38,988 bases of DNA from an uncultured Dokdonella sp. (GTDB lineage Bacteria; Pseudomonadota; Gammaproteobacteria; Xanthomonadales; Rhodanobacteraceae), in the NCBI GenBank assembly GCA_934526015.1, contig CAKSZY010000019.1, positions 1 through 38,988 of the forward strand. Direction: 5' to 3'. The first letter of the stretch is position 1, and each line of letters opens with the position of its first letter. The notes beneath the pieces were generated by a model. That model had not been told where the DNA came from. It made no database searches and saw only the letters and a list, made by a program, of their open reading frames with translations. The translations under genes and the position numbers were made by a program. This document shows positions 18,776 to 25,826 of the stretch, piece by piece.

Positions 18776-19638
18776 GACCCGCCGCACGCGCTCCCGCCTT
18801 GCGTGACCCGTGGTGGCTGGCCGCGCCGCTGGTGGTGGTCGCGCTGGCCTTCGTCGCCCTGTTCCTGCTGCTGCCGCTGGTGGCGGTGTTCGGCTACGCC
18901 TTCGAAAAGGGCTGGGACGTGTTCGTCGCCGCGATCACCGAGCCCGATGCGCAGGCGGCGATCCGCCTGACCCTGCTGGTGGCCGCGATCAGCGTGCCGG
19001 CCAACCTCGTCTTCGGCGTCGCCGCGGCCTGGCTGGTCACCCGTTTCGAGTTCCGCGGCAAGGGGCTGCTGGTGTCGCTGATCGACCTGCCGTTCGCGGT
19101 GTCGCCGGTCATCGCCGGGCTCGTCTACGTGCTGCTGTTCGGCCTGCATGGCTGGCTCGGCGGATGGCTGGCCGAACACGACATCCGCATCATCTTCGCC
19201 GTGCCCGGCATCGTGCTGGCGACCGTGTTCGTGACCTTCCCGATGGTCGCGCGCGAACTGATTCCGCTGATGCAGGCACAGGGCGACGAGGAGGAACAGG
19301 CCGCGCGCACGCTCGGCGCCTCGGGCTTCAGCATGTTCTGGCGGGTGACCCTGCCGAAAATCGGCTGGGGCCTGCTCTACGGCGTGATCCTCTGCAATGC
19401 CCGCGCGATGGGCGAGTTCGGCGCGGTTTCGGTGGTCTCCGGCCATATCCGCGGGCTGACCAACACGATGCCGCTGCACGTCGAGATCCTCTACAACGAA
19501 TACCAGTCGACCGCCGCGTTCGCGGTCGCCGCCCTGCTCGCCCTGCTGGCCCTGTTCACGCTCCTGCTGAAACGGCTGATCGGCTGGCGCATCGAGCGCA
19601 CGGTGCCGGCGAACGCGCCATCCGGGGAACCCACATGA
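18772..19638 (+). CDS. cysW: Sulfate ABC transporter permease CysW
   Basis: CysW is the partner permease of CysT. The start is placed at the GTG at 18772 because it overlaps the cysT stop in a GTGA arrangement and gives a normal 288-residue protein ([20 protein letters not shown]). The in-frame open frame reaching back over cysT and sbp is a shadow. Hydrophobic helices include [20 protein letters not shown]. The [20 protein letters not shown] segment and the EAA loop [20 protein letters not shown] are typical, as is [19 protein letters not shown]. Its stop overlaps the cysA start by four bases (ATGA). Confidence 0.94.
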   Translation: MRPAARAPALRDPWWLAAPLVVVALAFVALFLLLPLVAVFGYAFEKGWDVFVAAITEPDAQAAIRLTLLVAAISVPANLVFGVAAAWLVTRFEFRGKGLLVSLIDLPFAVSPVIAGLVYVLLFGLHGWLGGWLAEHDIRIIFAVPGIVLATVFVTFPMVARELIPLMQAQGDEEEQAARTLGASGFSMFWRVTLPKIGWGLLYGVILCNARAMGEFGAVSVVSGHIRGLTNTMPLHVEILYNEYQSTAAFAVAALLALLALFTLLLKRLIGWRIERTVPANAPSGEPT

Positions 19639-20657
19639 GCATCGAGGCACTCGACATCGCCCACCGCTACGCCGGCATGGTCGCCCTCGACGGCGTCAGC
19701 CTCAGCGTCGAATCCGGCGAACTGCTGGCCCTGCTGGGACCGTCCGGCTGCGGCAAGACCACCCTGCTGCGGGTGATCGCCGGCCTCGAGTTCCCCGACG
19801 CCGGGCGCGTGCGCTTCGAGGGGCGCGACGTCAGCCGGCTCGGCGCACGCGAACGTCACGTCGGCTTCATGTTCCAGCACTACGCCCTGTTCCGCCACCT
19901 GACCGTGTTCGAGAACGTCGCCTTCGGCCTGCGCGTGATGCCGTTCTGGCGGCGGCCGAAACGGGCCGCCATCGCGCAGAAGGTCAACGAGCTGCTCGAA
20001 CTCGTCCAGCTCGGCGAACTGGCCGGACGCTATCCGGCCCAGCTGTCCGGCGGACAGCGCCAGCGCGTCGCCCTGGCCCGCGCGCTGGCCGTGCAGCCGC
20101 AGATCCTGCTCCTCGACGAACCGTTCGGCGCGCTCGACGCGCGCGTGCGCGGCGAACTGCGACGCTGGCTGCGCGGGATGCACGACCGCATCCACGTCAC
20201 CAGCGTGTTCGTCACCCACGACCAGGAGGAAGCCTTCGAGCTGGCCGACCGCATCGCGGTGATGAACGCCGGCCGCATCGAGCAGCTCGCCGACCCGGAA
20301 ACGCTCTACACGAAACCGGCCAGTCCGTTCGTCTGCCGCTTTCTCGGCGAGGTCAACGAACTGCCGTCGTCGCTGCATGCGGCCTGGAGCGGCGTGTCCG
20401 ATCCGCAGACGGTGGCATTCGTGCGCCCGCACGATCTCGCCTTCACCCGCACGCAAGGGAATTCGGCGCTGCGCATCGAGTGCGTGCGCGATCTCGGTCC
20501 GACCCTGCGCATCGAGGCGCGCCATCCCGATCTCGAGCGTCCCCTCGTTTCCAGCAGCACCCGCGAACGCCATGCGGCCGCACCGGTCTGGGCCGGCGAT
20601 GTCGTCGAACCCGCGCCGCGGCACTGGCTGCTGTTCCGCGACGGCGAGCGCCTGTAA
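19635..20657 (+). CDS. cysA: Sulfate/thiosulfate import ATP-binding protein
   Basis: CysA is the cytoplasmic ATPase that powers the CysTW channel. In 340 residues it shows Walker [10 protein letters not shown] (35-43), the Q-loop in [20 protein letters not shown], the signature [16 protein letters not shown] (from about 137), Walker [13 protein letters not shown], and the H-loop [15 protein letters not shown]. Residues of about 240-340 form the C-terminal regulatory (TOBE-type) domain, including [12 protein letters not shown]. Start at 19635 overlaps the cysW stop. The operon order P-T-W-A matches that of enterobacteria, although no cysM follows; the next gene, after 193 bases, is an unrelated peptidase. 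Confidence 0.95.
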   Translation: MSIEALDIAHRYAGMVALDGVSLSVESGELLALLGPSGCGKTTLLRVIAGLEFPDAGRVRFEGRDVSRLGARERHVGFMFQHYALFRHLTVFENVAFGLRVMPFWRRPKRAAIAQKVNELLELVQLGELAGRYPAQLSGGQRQRVALARALAVQPQILLLDEPFGALDARVRGELRRWLRGMHDRIHVTSVFVTHDQEEAFELADRIAVMNAGRIEQLADPETLYTKPASPFVCRFLGEVNELPSSLHAAWSGVSDPQTVAFVRPHDLAFTRTQGNSALRIECVRDLGPTLRIEARHPDLERPLVSSSTRERHAAAPVWAGDVVEPAPRHWLLFRDGERL

Positions 20658-20850
20658 TCGGCATTCGCCGGACGGTCGCGGCACGCCGCGGAGCGCGCGC
20701 GGACGCGGGCTGAACGAAGACGTTGGCGAATCCCCGAACGGGCGGACGGGGCCGCCGGACGGCGCGGTGCAGGCGCCGAATCGTGAGACCCTGCACAACC
20801 CGTCGGCGCCATATCGCCGAATCTGGCGGGCATTCACCCGGAGTCAAATC

Positions 20851-22191
20851 ATGAAGCGATGGTCCGTTCCGCTGTTGTGCGCGCTGCTGGCGCTAGAAGC
20901 CCACGCCGCGCCCGGCACCGTCACGCTCGATGCCGACGAACTCTCCCGGCTCACGCGCGCAGCGGTCGGCGCGACCGTCGAACTGGAAGAGTTTCCGGTC
21001 GGACCCGGCGTGCTCGCCGCGGTGCGCTTCGAACGCATCGACGTCTATGCGGCGGATGCACGCATCGTCGAGATGACCGCGACCGGCGAACGCGAACTCC
21101 CGCGCAGCCGGCACGTGCACCTCATCGGCACCAGCACCGACGGCAGCGCGCGCATCGGCCTCAGCCTCGACCCCGCCAGCGGTGCGCTGTTCGAGGGCGC
21201 CGGCAACAGCGCAACCAGCGGAGCCTTCGCCGTGCGCGCGAACGGCAGCGCAGCCGGCTACACATTCGAGGCGATCGACGCCAGGACCGCATTGCCGCCC
21301 GGCGTCGTCCTCGAATATGCCGACAACGTCGACAGCATCGACATTGCCGATTCCGCGGCGGGCTTGCTCGATCATCTGGCCACGCCGCCGGTCACCGCCG
21401 CCAGCACGCCGGCCACGCTCGCCGTCGTCGCCATCGACACCGACAACGAGTTCCTGCAGAAGCGCTTTTCGGACAACACGACGCAGGCCGTCGCCTGGAT
21501 CGCGACGCTGTTCGTCCAGCTCAACGTCTTCTACCGCAACGACCTCGACATCGTCCTTTTGCAGGGCACGACCGTGCTGCGTCCGTCCTCCACCGCCGAT
21601 CCGTACTCGAACACGGACACGCCGGCGAGCAATGCGCAGCTCGTCGAGTTCGGCAGCTGGTGGGCAGGCAACCAGGGCGCCGTGTCGCGCGCGTTCGCGA
21701 TGCTGCTGTCGGGCAAGTCGAGCAGCGGCAATTCGGCCTCCGGCATCGCCTGGGTCGATCGCTACTGCGTGAACAGCATCGGCAACGGCGGCAGCTACAG
21801 CGTCAACCAGGTGTTCTGGAACCCGGGCATCACCGCGGCCCAGAATGCCTTCCTCGTCGGCCACGAGCTCGGCCACAATTTCGGTGCGCGCCATACGCAT
21901 TGCGCGAACGCGACGACCGGTGGCGGTCCGACCGGCACGAACACGATCGACCAGTGCTATGCGGGCGAAGCGAGCCTGGGCTGCTATGCCGGTGCGGTCA
22001 GTTGCCCCGTGTCGGGTCCCGGTGCGCCGAAAGGCACGCTGATGAGCTACTGCCACGTCTCCTCGGCGAATTGCGGGCAGAACGTCCTGCAATTCCACCC
22101 GACCCACGTCACCCAGGTGCGCAACCGCATCGCCGCCAACACGCCGAGCTGCCTCAAGCCCGAGCTGATCTTCGCCAACGGCTTCCAGTAG
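20851..22191 (+). CDS. Secreted reprolysin-type zinc metallopeptidase with GFQ tail
   Basis: A 446-residue exported peptidase. Start 20851 follows GGAG at 20840-20843 and begins a signal peptide (MKRWSVPLLCALLALEAHA). Residues of about 20-180 resemble a propeptide (ELEEFPVGPGVLAAVRFERID, HLIGTSTDGSARIGLSL). The catalytic domain carries HELGHNFGARH (His338, Glu339, His342, His348), followed by LMSYCH with Met398 as the Met-turn, the metzincin M12/adamalysin arrangement. Several Cys (DQCYAGEASLGCYAG, SCPVSG) suggest disulfides. The protein ends exactly with IFANGFQ (residues 440-446), the same motif found inside three other exported proteins here. It is distantly similar to the peptidase at 4885-7719 (shared YxNDLxI and DPYSN) but lacks the C-terminal domains. 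Confidence 0.85.
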   Translation: MKRWSVPLLCALLALEAHAAPGTVTLDADELSRLTRAAVGATVELEEFPVGPGVLAAVRFERIDVYAADARIVEMTATGERELPRSRHVHLIGTSTDGSARIGLSLDPASGALFEGAGNSATSGAFAVRANGSAAGYTFEAIDARTALPPGVVLEYADNVDSIDIADSAAGLLDHLATPPVTAASTPATLAVVAIDTDNEFLQKRFSDNTTQAVAWIATLFVQLNVFYRNDLDIVLLQGTTVLRPSSTADPYSNTDTPASNAQLVEFGSWWAGNQGAVSRAFAMLLSGKSSSGNSASGIAWVDRYCVNSIGNGGSYSVNQVFWNPGITAAQNAFLVGHELGHNFGARHTHCANATTGGGPTGTNTIDQCYAGEASLGCYAGAVSCPVSGPGAPKGTLMSYCHVSSANCGQNVLQFHPTHVTQVRNRIAANTPSCLKPELIFANGFQ

Positions 22192-22203
22192 CCGGAGGCC
22201 TGC

Positions 22204-22231
22204 GCACCCGCCACCGTGGAGCGGCGGGTGC
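22204..22231. terminator. Bidirectional hairpin between convergent peptidase and arginase
   Basis: GCACCCGCC (22204-22212) and GGCGGGTGC (22223-22231) form a perfect 9-base-pair stem with a 10-base loop, in the 49-base gap between two convergent stop codons. There is no T-run on either side, so efficiency is uncertain. Confidence 0.5.
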
Positions 22232-22240
22232 TGCAGTCAA

Positions 22241-23161
22241 TCAATCGCGCATCAGCGTGCTCTTGCCGAACAGGCTCTCGACCAGGTCGACGGCGAGGAT
22301 GGCGGTGCGGTTGTGGTCGTCGAAGGCCGGATTGAGTTCCATGATGTCGAGCGAGCCGATGCGGCCGCGGTCGGCGATCATTTCCATGCACAACTGCGCC
22401 TCGCGGTAGTTCGGCCCGCCGGGGATGGTCGTGCCGACGCCCGGGGCAATGCCGGGGTCGAGGAAGTCGACGTCGAAGCTCACGTGCACGTGGGTGTCGC
22501 CGTCGATGCCGGCGAGCGCTTCCTCCATCACCCGCTTCATGCCGATCTCGTCGATGTAGCGCATGTCGAAGATGTCGAGGCCGTGGTCGCGCACGAGGCG
22601 CTTTTCCTCGGCATCGACCGAACGGATGCCGATCTGGCGGATGCTGTCGGGGCTCATCGCCGGCGTGGTGCCGCCGAGCCCGGTCAGTTCGGGCGGACCG
22701 AGCCCGCACAGGCAGGCGACCGGCATGCCGTGGATGTTGCCCGACGGGGTGATCGTGCTGGTGTTGAAATCGGCATGCGCGTCGAGCCAGAGCACGCGCA
22801 GGCGCTTGCCGACCTTGCGGCAATGGCGGGCGACGGCGGTGATCGAACCGATCGCCAGGCAATGGTCGCCACCGAGCAGCACCGGCAGGCGTCCCTCGTC
22901 GAGCTCGCGACCGACCGCCTGCATGACCTGGCGGTTCCAGGCCTCGACCTCGGCGAGATGACGATAGCCGGCATCCGGTGCGGTCCATGGGTTCAGCGGT
23001 CCGGCCAGGTTGCCGCGGTCGACGACCTCGAGGCCGCGCTGGCGCAGGGCCGTTTCGAGGCCGGCGACACGCAGGGCCTCCGGCCCCATCGAGGCGCCCC
23101 GATGGCCGGCGCCGATGTCGGTCGGCGCACCGATCAGCGAAATCGCGGGATGGGGCTGCAT
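22241..23161 (-). CDS. rocF: Arginase
   Basis: Arginase hydrolyses L-arginine to ornithine and urea with a binuclear manganese centre. All metal ligands are visible in the 306-residue product: His100 in LLGGDH, Asp127, His129 and Asp131 in LDAHADFN, and Asp230 and Asp232 in SFDVDFLDP. NTSTITPSGNIHGMPVA supplies the substrate alpha-amino/carboxylate loop and the catalytic His (His144), and MELNP is conserved. This pattern fits arginase better than agmatinase. The start at 23161 has a GGAGG five or so bases upstream, and that site can pair with an upstream copy in a short hairpin. It stands alone, with no ornithine aminotransferase or transporter nearby. Confidence 0.93.
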   Translation of the reverse strand: MQPHPAISLIGAPTDIGAGHRGASMGPEALRVAGLETALRQRGLEVVDRGNLAGPLNPWTAPDAGYRHLAEVEAWNRQVMQAVGRELDEGRLPVLLGGDHCLAIGSITAVARHCRKVGKRLRVLWLDAHADFNTSTITPSGNIHGMPVACLCGLGPPELTGLGGTTPAMSPDSIRQIGIRSVDAEEKRLVRDHGLDIFDMRYIDEIGMKRVMEEALAGIDGDTHVHVSFDVDFLDPGIAPGVGTTIPGGPNYREAQLCMEMIADRGRIGSLDIMELNPAFDDHNRTAILAVDLVESLFGKSTLMRD

Positions 23162-23188
23162 GGCGCCTCCGTAGCTGCGAAAGGCGCC
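23162..23188 (-). promoter_or_regulatory. Hairpin covering the arginase ribosome-binding site
   Basis: In the arginase mRNA, GGCGCCT (bases 23188-23182) and AGGCGCC (23168-23162) are perfectly complementary, 7 base pairs around a 13-base loop. The downstream arm contains part of the Shine-Dalgarno GGAGG and touches the ATG. This could lower or gate translation. Confidence 0.35.
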
Positions 23189-23224
23189 GAGGATAACGCG
23201 AGCGGTGGCCGGATGGCCCGTCGC

Positions 23225-23956
23225 TCAGTCTGGCCGCGGCATGCCGGCCTGCTCGCGCAGCCGCTGCAGCAGCCATTGCGGCGGCACCTGCCGTGCGAAG
23301 CAGGCATCCAGGCCGCGTCGGCGCAGATCCTGCGTGGTCGTCGTGGTGTCGGTGTCGACGAGGCAGGCGATGCGGATGCGGGCGAAGGTCGGCTCGCCGC
23401 GCACGAGTCCGACCAGTTCGCGCACCGTCGCCGCACCGATGCGGTCGTCGAGGACCACCGCATCGCAGGGCCAGGTCGTCGCCACCTGCCAGAACGCGTG
23501 CGGCTGGGCGACATGGAGGACTTCGCAGCCGAGTTCGCGAAGACCGGTCGCGAGCTCGCCGGCATGTCCGTGGCCGTCGTCGACGAGAAGGATGCGCAGC
23601 GCATTTCCGCCCCCGGCGTCGTGCGCTTCACCGATCACGCCGGCGAATGCCGCGGCCACCGCGTCCATGCACGGAGCCAGCGCGGCGACGAGGTCATCCG
23701 CGGCCGGCGCCTCGGCCGCGCCGCGATGGCCGAGTCGATCGGCGGCGGCGGCGGCAACGCCGAGCGCGTCGTAGCCGTAGGAGGGCGCCGAGCCGGCGAG
23801 CCGGTGCAACAGCATGTGCAGGCGTGCGCGCGCGTCGGCATCGTCGGGGCGTGCGGCGACGGCGCCCCATGCCTCGTTGAGCATGTCGCGCTTGTCCGGC
23901 AGCGATGCGCGATAGCGCTCGCGCAGCATGGAAAGTCGCTGGTCGAAGTCCATCAT
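23225..23956 (-). CDS. Hpt domain plus degenerate receiver domain protein
   Basis: A signalling protein of about 243 residues if started at 23956 (MMDFDQRLSMLRERYRASLP); a start at 24013 is also possible, and neither has a clear Shine-Dalgarno. The N-terminal half is a histidine phosphotransfer bundle with LLHRLAGSAPSYGY, where the His is residue 51. After an alanine-rich linker comes a receiver domain: ILLVDDGHGHAGELATGL supplies the acidic pair, and CDAVVLDDRIG the likely phosphoacceptor Asp near residue 170. The conserved lysine of the last beta-strand appears replaced (ACFARQVPP where KP is usual), so phosphorylation chemistry may be altered. No kinase gene is adjacent, so it is an orphan. 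It is divergent from the DUF937 gene. Confidence 0.7.
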   Translation of the reverse strand: MMDFDQRLSMLRERYRASLPDKRDMLNEAWGAVAARPDDADARARLHMLLHRLAGSAPSYGYDALGVAAAAADRLGHRGAAEAPAADDLVAALAPCMDAVAAAFAGVIGEAHDAGGGNALRILLVDDGHGHAGELATGLRELGCEVLHVAQPHAFWQVATTWPCDAVVLDDRIGAATVRELVGLVRGEPTFARIRIACLVDTDTTTTTQDLRRRGLDACFARQVPPQWLLQRLREQAGMPRPD

Positions 23957-24116
23957 CGGCCCGGCAGGTGCAGCAGCTGCGTCCAGCCTAGCGCGCGCGG
24001 ACGCCGTATCCATCTCCTGTGACGAAGTTTGGCAGTGTGCGCAAATTTCACATGCCGCGATCACGCGCGACGCGTGCGCGTGCTAGCGTAATCGCCCCCT
24101 TCAGGAGTGCGGTGCC

Positions 24117-24845
24117 ATGAACGATCTCAGCGGCCGTGTTTTCCAGCAGCTCGACCATTCGCACATCGAGGCGATCGCCGGCCAGCTCGGCGTCGATCCG
24201 GGCCAGGCCAGCGACGCCATCCAGCAGGCGCTGCCGCTGCTGCTCGGCGGACTGGCGCGCAACAGCGCGACGCCGCAGGGCGCCGAGTCGCTGTACGGCG
24301 CACTCGAACGCAACCACGCCGGCGTCGATGTCGGCAACCTGCTCGGCTCGATCTTCGGCGGCGCAACGCGCGGCGGAGCGTCCGGCGGCGGCATCGGCGA
24401 CGTCCTCGGTGCCGTGCTCGGCGGCGGCGGCGGACGCCCGTCGAGTGGCGGCGGCATGGGCGACATCCTCGGCGCCGTGCTCGGCGGTGGCGGCTCGCCG
24501 GCCAGCAATGGCGCCGGCATCCTCGGCCACATCTTCGGCGGTCGCCGCGGCCAGGCCGAACAGGGCCTCGGCAAGACCACCGGTCTCGGCAGCGCCGGGG
24601 CCGGCCAGCTGATGGCGATGCTGGCACCGCTGGTGATGGCCGTGCTCGGCAACATGACCCGCAAGCAGGGCCTCGACGCCAATGGCCTCAGCGGCGTGCT
24701 CGGCCAGGAACGCAACCGCCTGCAGCAGGGCGGCATCGGCGGACTGCTGGCCGGTGTGCTCGATCGCGACGGCGACGGCGAGATCGGCCTCGACGAGATG
24801 CTGCAGGCCGGTGCCGGCCTGCTCGGCTCGCTCGGCAAGCGCTGA
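24117..24845 (+). CDS. DUF937 (YidB-like) protein with glycine repeats and EF-hand
   Basis: A 242-residue protein with AGGAG at 24103-24107 nine bases before the start. Residues 1-65 (FQQLDHSHIEAIAGQLGVDPGQ, AIQQALPLLLGGLARNSATP) are the helical DUF937/YidB-type domain, of unknown function. Residues 72-143 contain a 21-residue repeat: VGNLLGSIFGG, IGDVLGAVLGG, MGDILGAVLGG, then a shortened ILGHIFGG, each followed by a Gly/Ser-rich spacer. The C-terminal part resumes the family pattern (LMAMLAPLVMAVLGNMTR, GLSGVLGQER) and ends in a perfect EF-hand loop, DRDGDGEIGLDE (216-227), which suggests calcium binding. No signal peptide. Role unknown. Confidence 0.75.
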   Translation: MNDLSGRVFQQLDHSHIEAIAGQLGVDPGQASDAIQQALPLLLGGLARNSATPQGAESLYGALERNHAGVDVGNLLGSIFGGATRGGASGGGIGDVLGAVLGGGGGRPSSGGGMGDILGAVLGGGGSPASNGAGILGHIFGGRRGQAEQGLGKTTGLGSAGAGQLMAMLAPLVMAVLGNMTRKQGLDANGLSGVLGQERNRLQQGGIGGLLAGVLDRDGDGEIGLDEMLQAGAGLLGSLGKR

Positions 24846-24991
24846 TCCCGTGGCGTGGCGCGCAGCGATGCGCGCCACGCCCGGCGCTTCCCGGTAGGTG
24901 CGGTCGCGCGCAGGCATCGGCGAAACCACGCATGGCGTCGCTGTCCCGCCGCAACGCCATGTTCAGGCCGCGCGCGCATACTGCCGGCACG

Positions 24992-25537
24992 ATGATCGCA
25001 AATCCGCCCGACGTCTGGACGATCGGACATTCGACGCGCTCCGCGGACGAGTTCCTCGCCCTGCTCACGGCGAACGGCATCGAGGCCGTCGCCGACGTCC
25101 GCCGGCACGCCGGCTCGCGCAGGTACCCGCAGTTCAATCCGCCGGCACTGGCCGCCGCGCTCGCGCGCCACGGCATCGACTACGTGCCGATGCCCGCACT
25201 CGGCGGGCGCCGCAAGCCGCGCGCGGACTCCCGCAACACGGCCTGGCGCAGCGAATCGTTCCGCGGCTATGCCGACTACATGGAAACGCCGGCGTTCCAT
25301 GCCGCGATTGGCGCGCTGTGCGAACTGGCAGGCCGCCGGCGCAGCGCCATCCTCTGCGCCGAAGCGGTGTGGTGGCGCTGCCACCGTTCGCTGATCGCCG
25401 ATTTCCTCAAGGCGGCCGGGATCGACGTCGTCCACATACTCGGCCCCGGCAGGACCGAGGTGCATCCTTACACGCCGGCCGCGCAACTCGTCGACGGCCG
25501 CCTGTCCTACGCACCGCGCATGGAGCGGCTGCTCTAG
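24992..25537 (+). CDS. DUF488 family protein
   Basis: This 181-residue protein carries the DUF488 signatures: WTIGHSTRSADEFLALLTANGIEAVADVRRHAGSRRYPQFN, GIDYVPMPALGGRR, FRGYADYMETPAF, and the cysteine-containing AILCAEAVWWRCHRSLIADFL (normally 'lLCaE.....CHR..ia'). Function of the family is not established; the conserved Cys/His cluster suggests metal binding or redox activity. The start at 24992 (MIANPPDVWTIGHST) is chosen because the family begins just before WTIGHS; an ATG at 24959 would add eleven residues. A CATACT box at 24977-24982 lies so close that the mRNA may be nearly leaderless. The last base of the TAG stop is the first base of the palindromic element at 25537-25820. Confidence 0.85.
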   Translation: MIANPPDVWTIGHSTRSADEFLALLTANGIEAVADVRRHAGSRRYPQFNPPALAAALARHGIDYVPMPALGGRRKPRADSRNTAWRSESFRGYADYMETPAFHAAIGALCELAGRRRSAILCAEAVWWRCHRSLIADFLKAAGIDVVHILGPGRTEVHPYTPAAQLVDGRLSYAPRMERLL

Positions 25538-25820
25538 GGATGCTCTGAACCCGTCTGCACATGCGTCACCGCACTGCCTGCGCGCAGATCGAGGTGGGGC
25601 GACGAAGGCAGACTGGCAGTCTGTCGAGTCGACCCGCCACGGAGCTGCGCGCAGGCAGTGCGGCCCCGACCGCTTGAGTCCAATGACGGGGTGATGTCCA
25701 CGAGGCCTCCCGCCGGCGCGCGCGGCTTGCCCAGGCAATCCGCCTCAGCGGCGCCACGCACACCACCGGGCGAGCCTCGTGGACATCATGCCGCATGCGC
25801 AGACGGGTTCAGAGCATCCC
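25537..25820. mobile_element. 284-base palindromic miniature element (MITE-like)
   Basis: The ends are 29-base inverted repeats with a single mismatch (25537-25565 and 25792-25820; outer sequence GGGATGCTCTGAACCCGTCT). Inside lie a perfect 17-base inverted pair (25571-25587 with 25645-25661), a small hairpin CAGACT-GGC-AGTCTG (25609-25623) within its loop, and a perfect 14-base pair (25693-25706 with 25774-25787). Folded, this is a three-way cruciform. It has no supported gene. It fits between the DUF488 stop codon and the gspE stop codon, six bases from the latter. No target-site duplication is obvious. It may also act as a two-way terminator. Confidence 0.75.
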
Positions 25821-25826
25821 CAGGGC

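Noticed and set aside
16361..18787. 808-residue minus-strand open frame over the sulfate operon start
   Set aside because: Antisense to the well-recognised sbp and cysT genes; Gln/Arg/His-rich shadow sequence.
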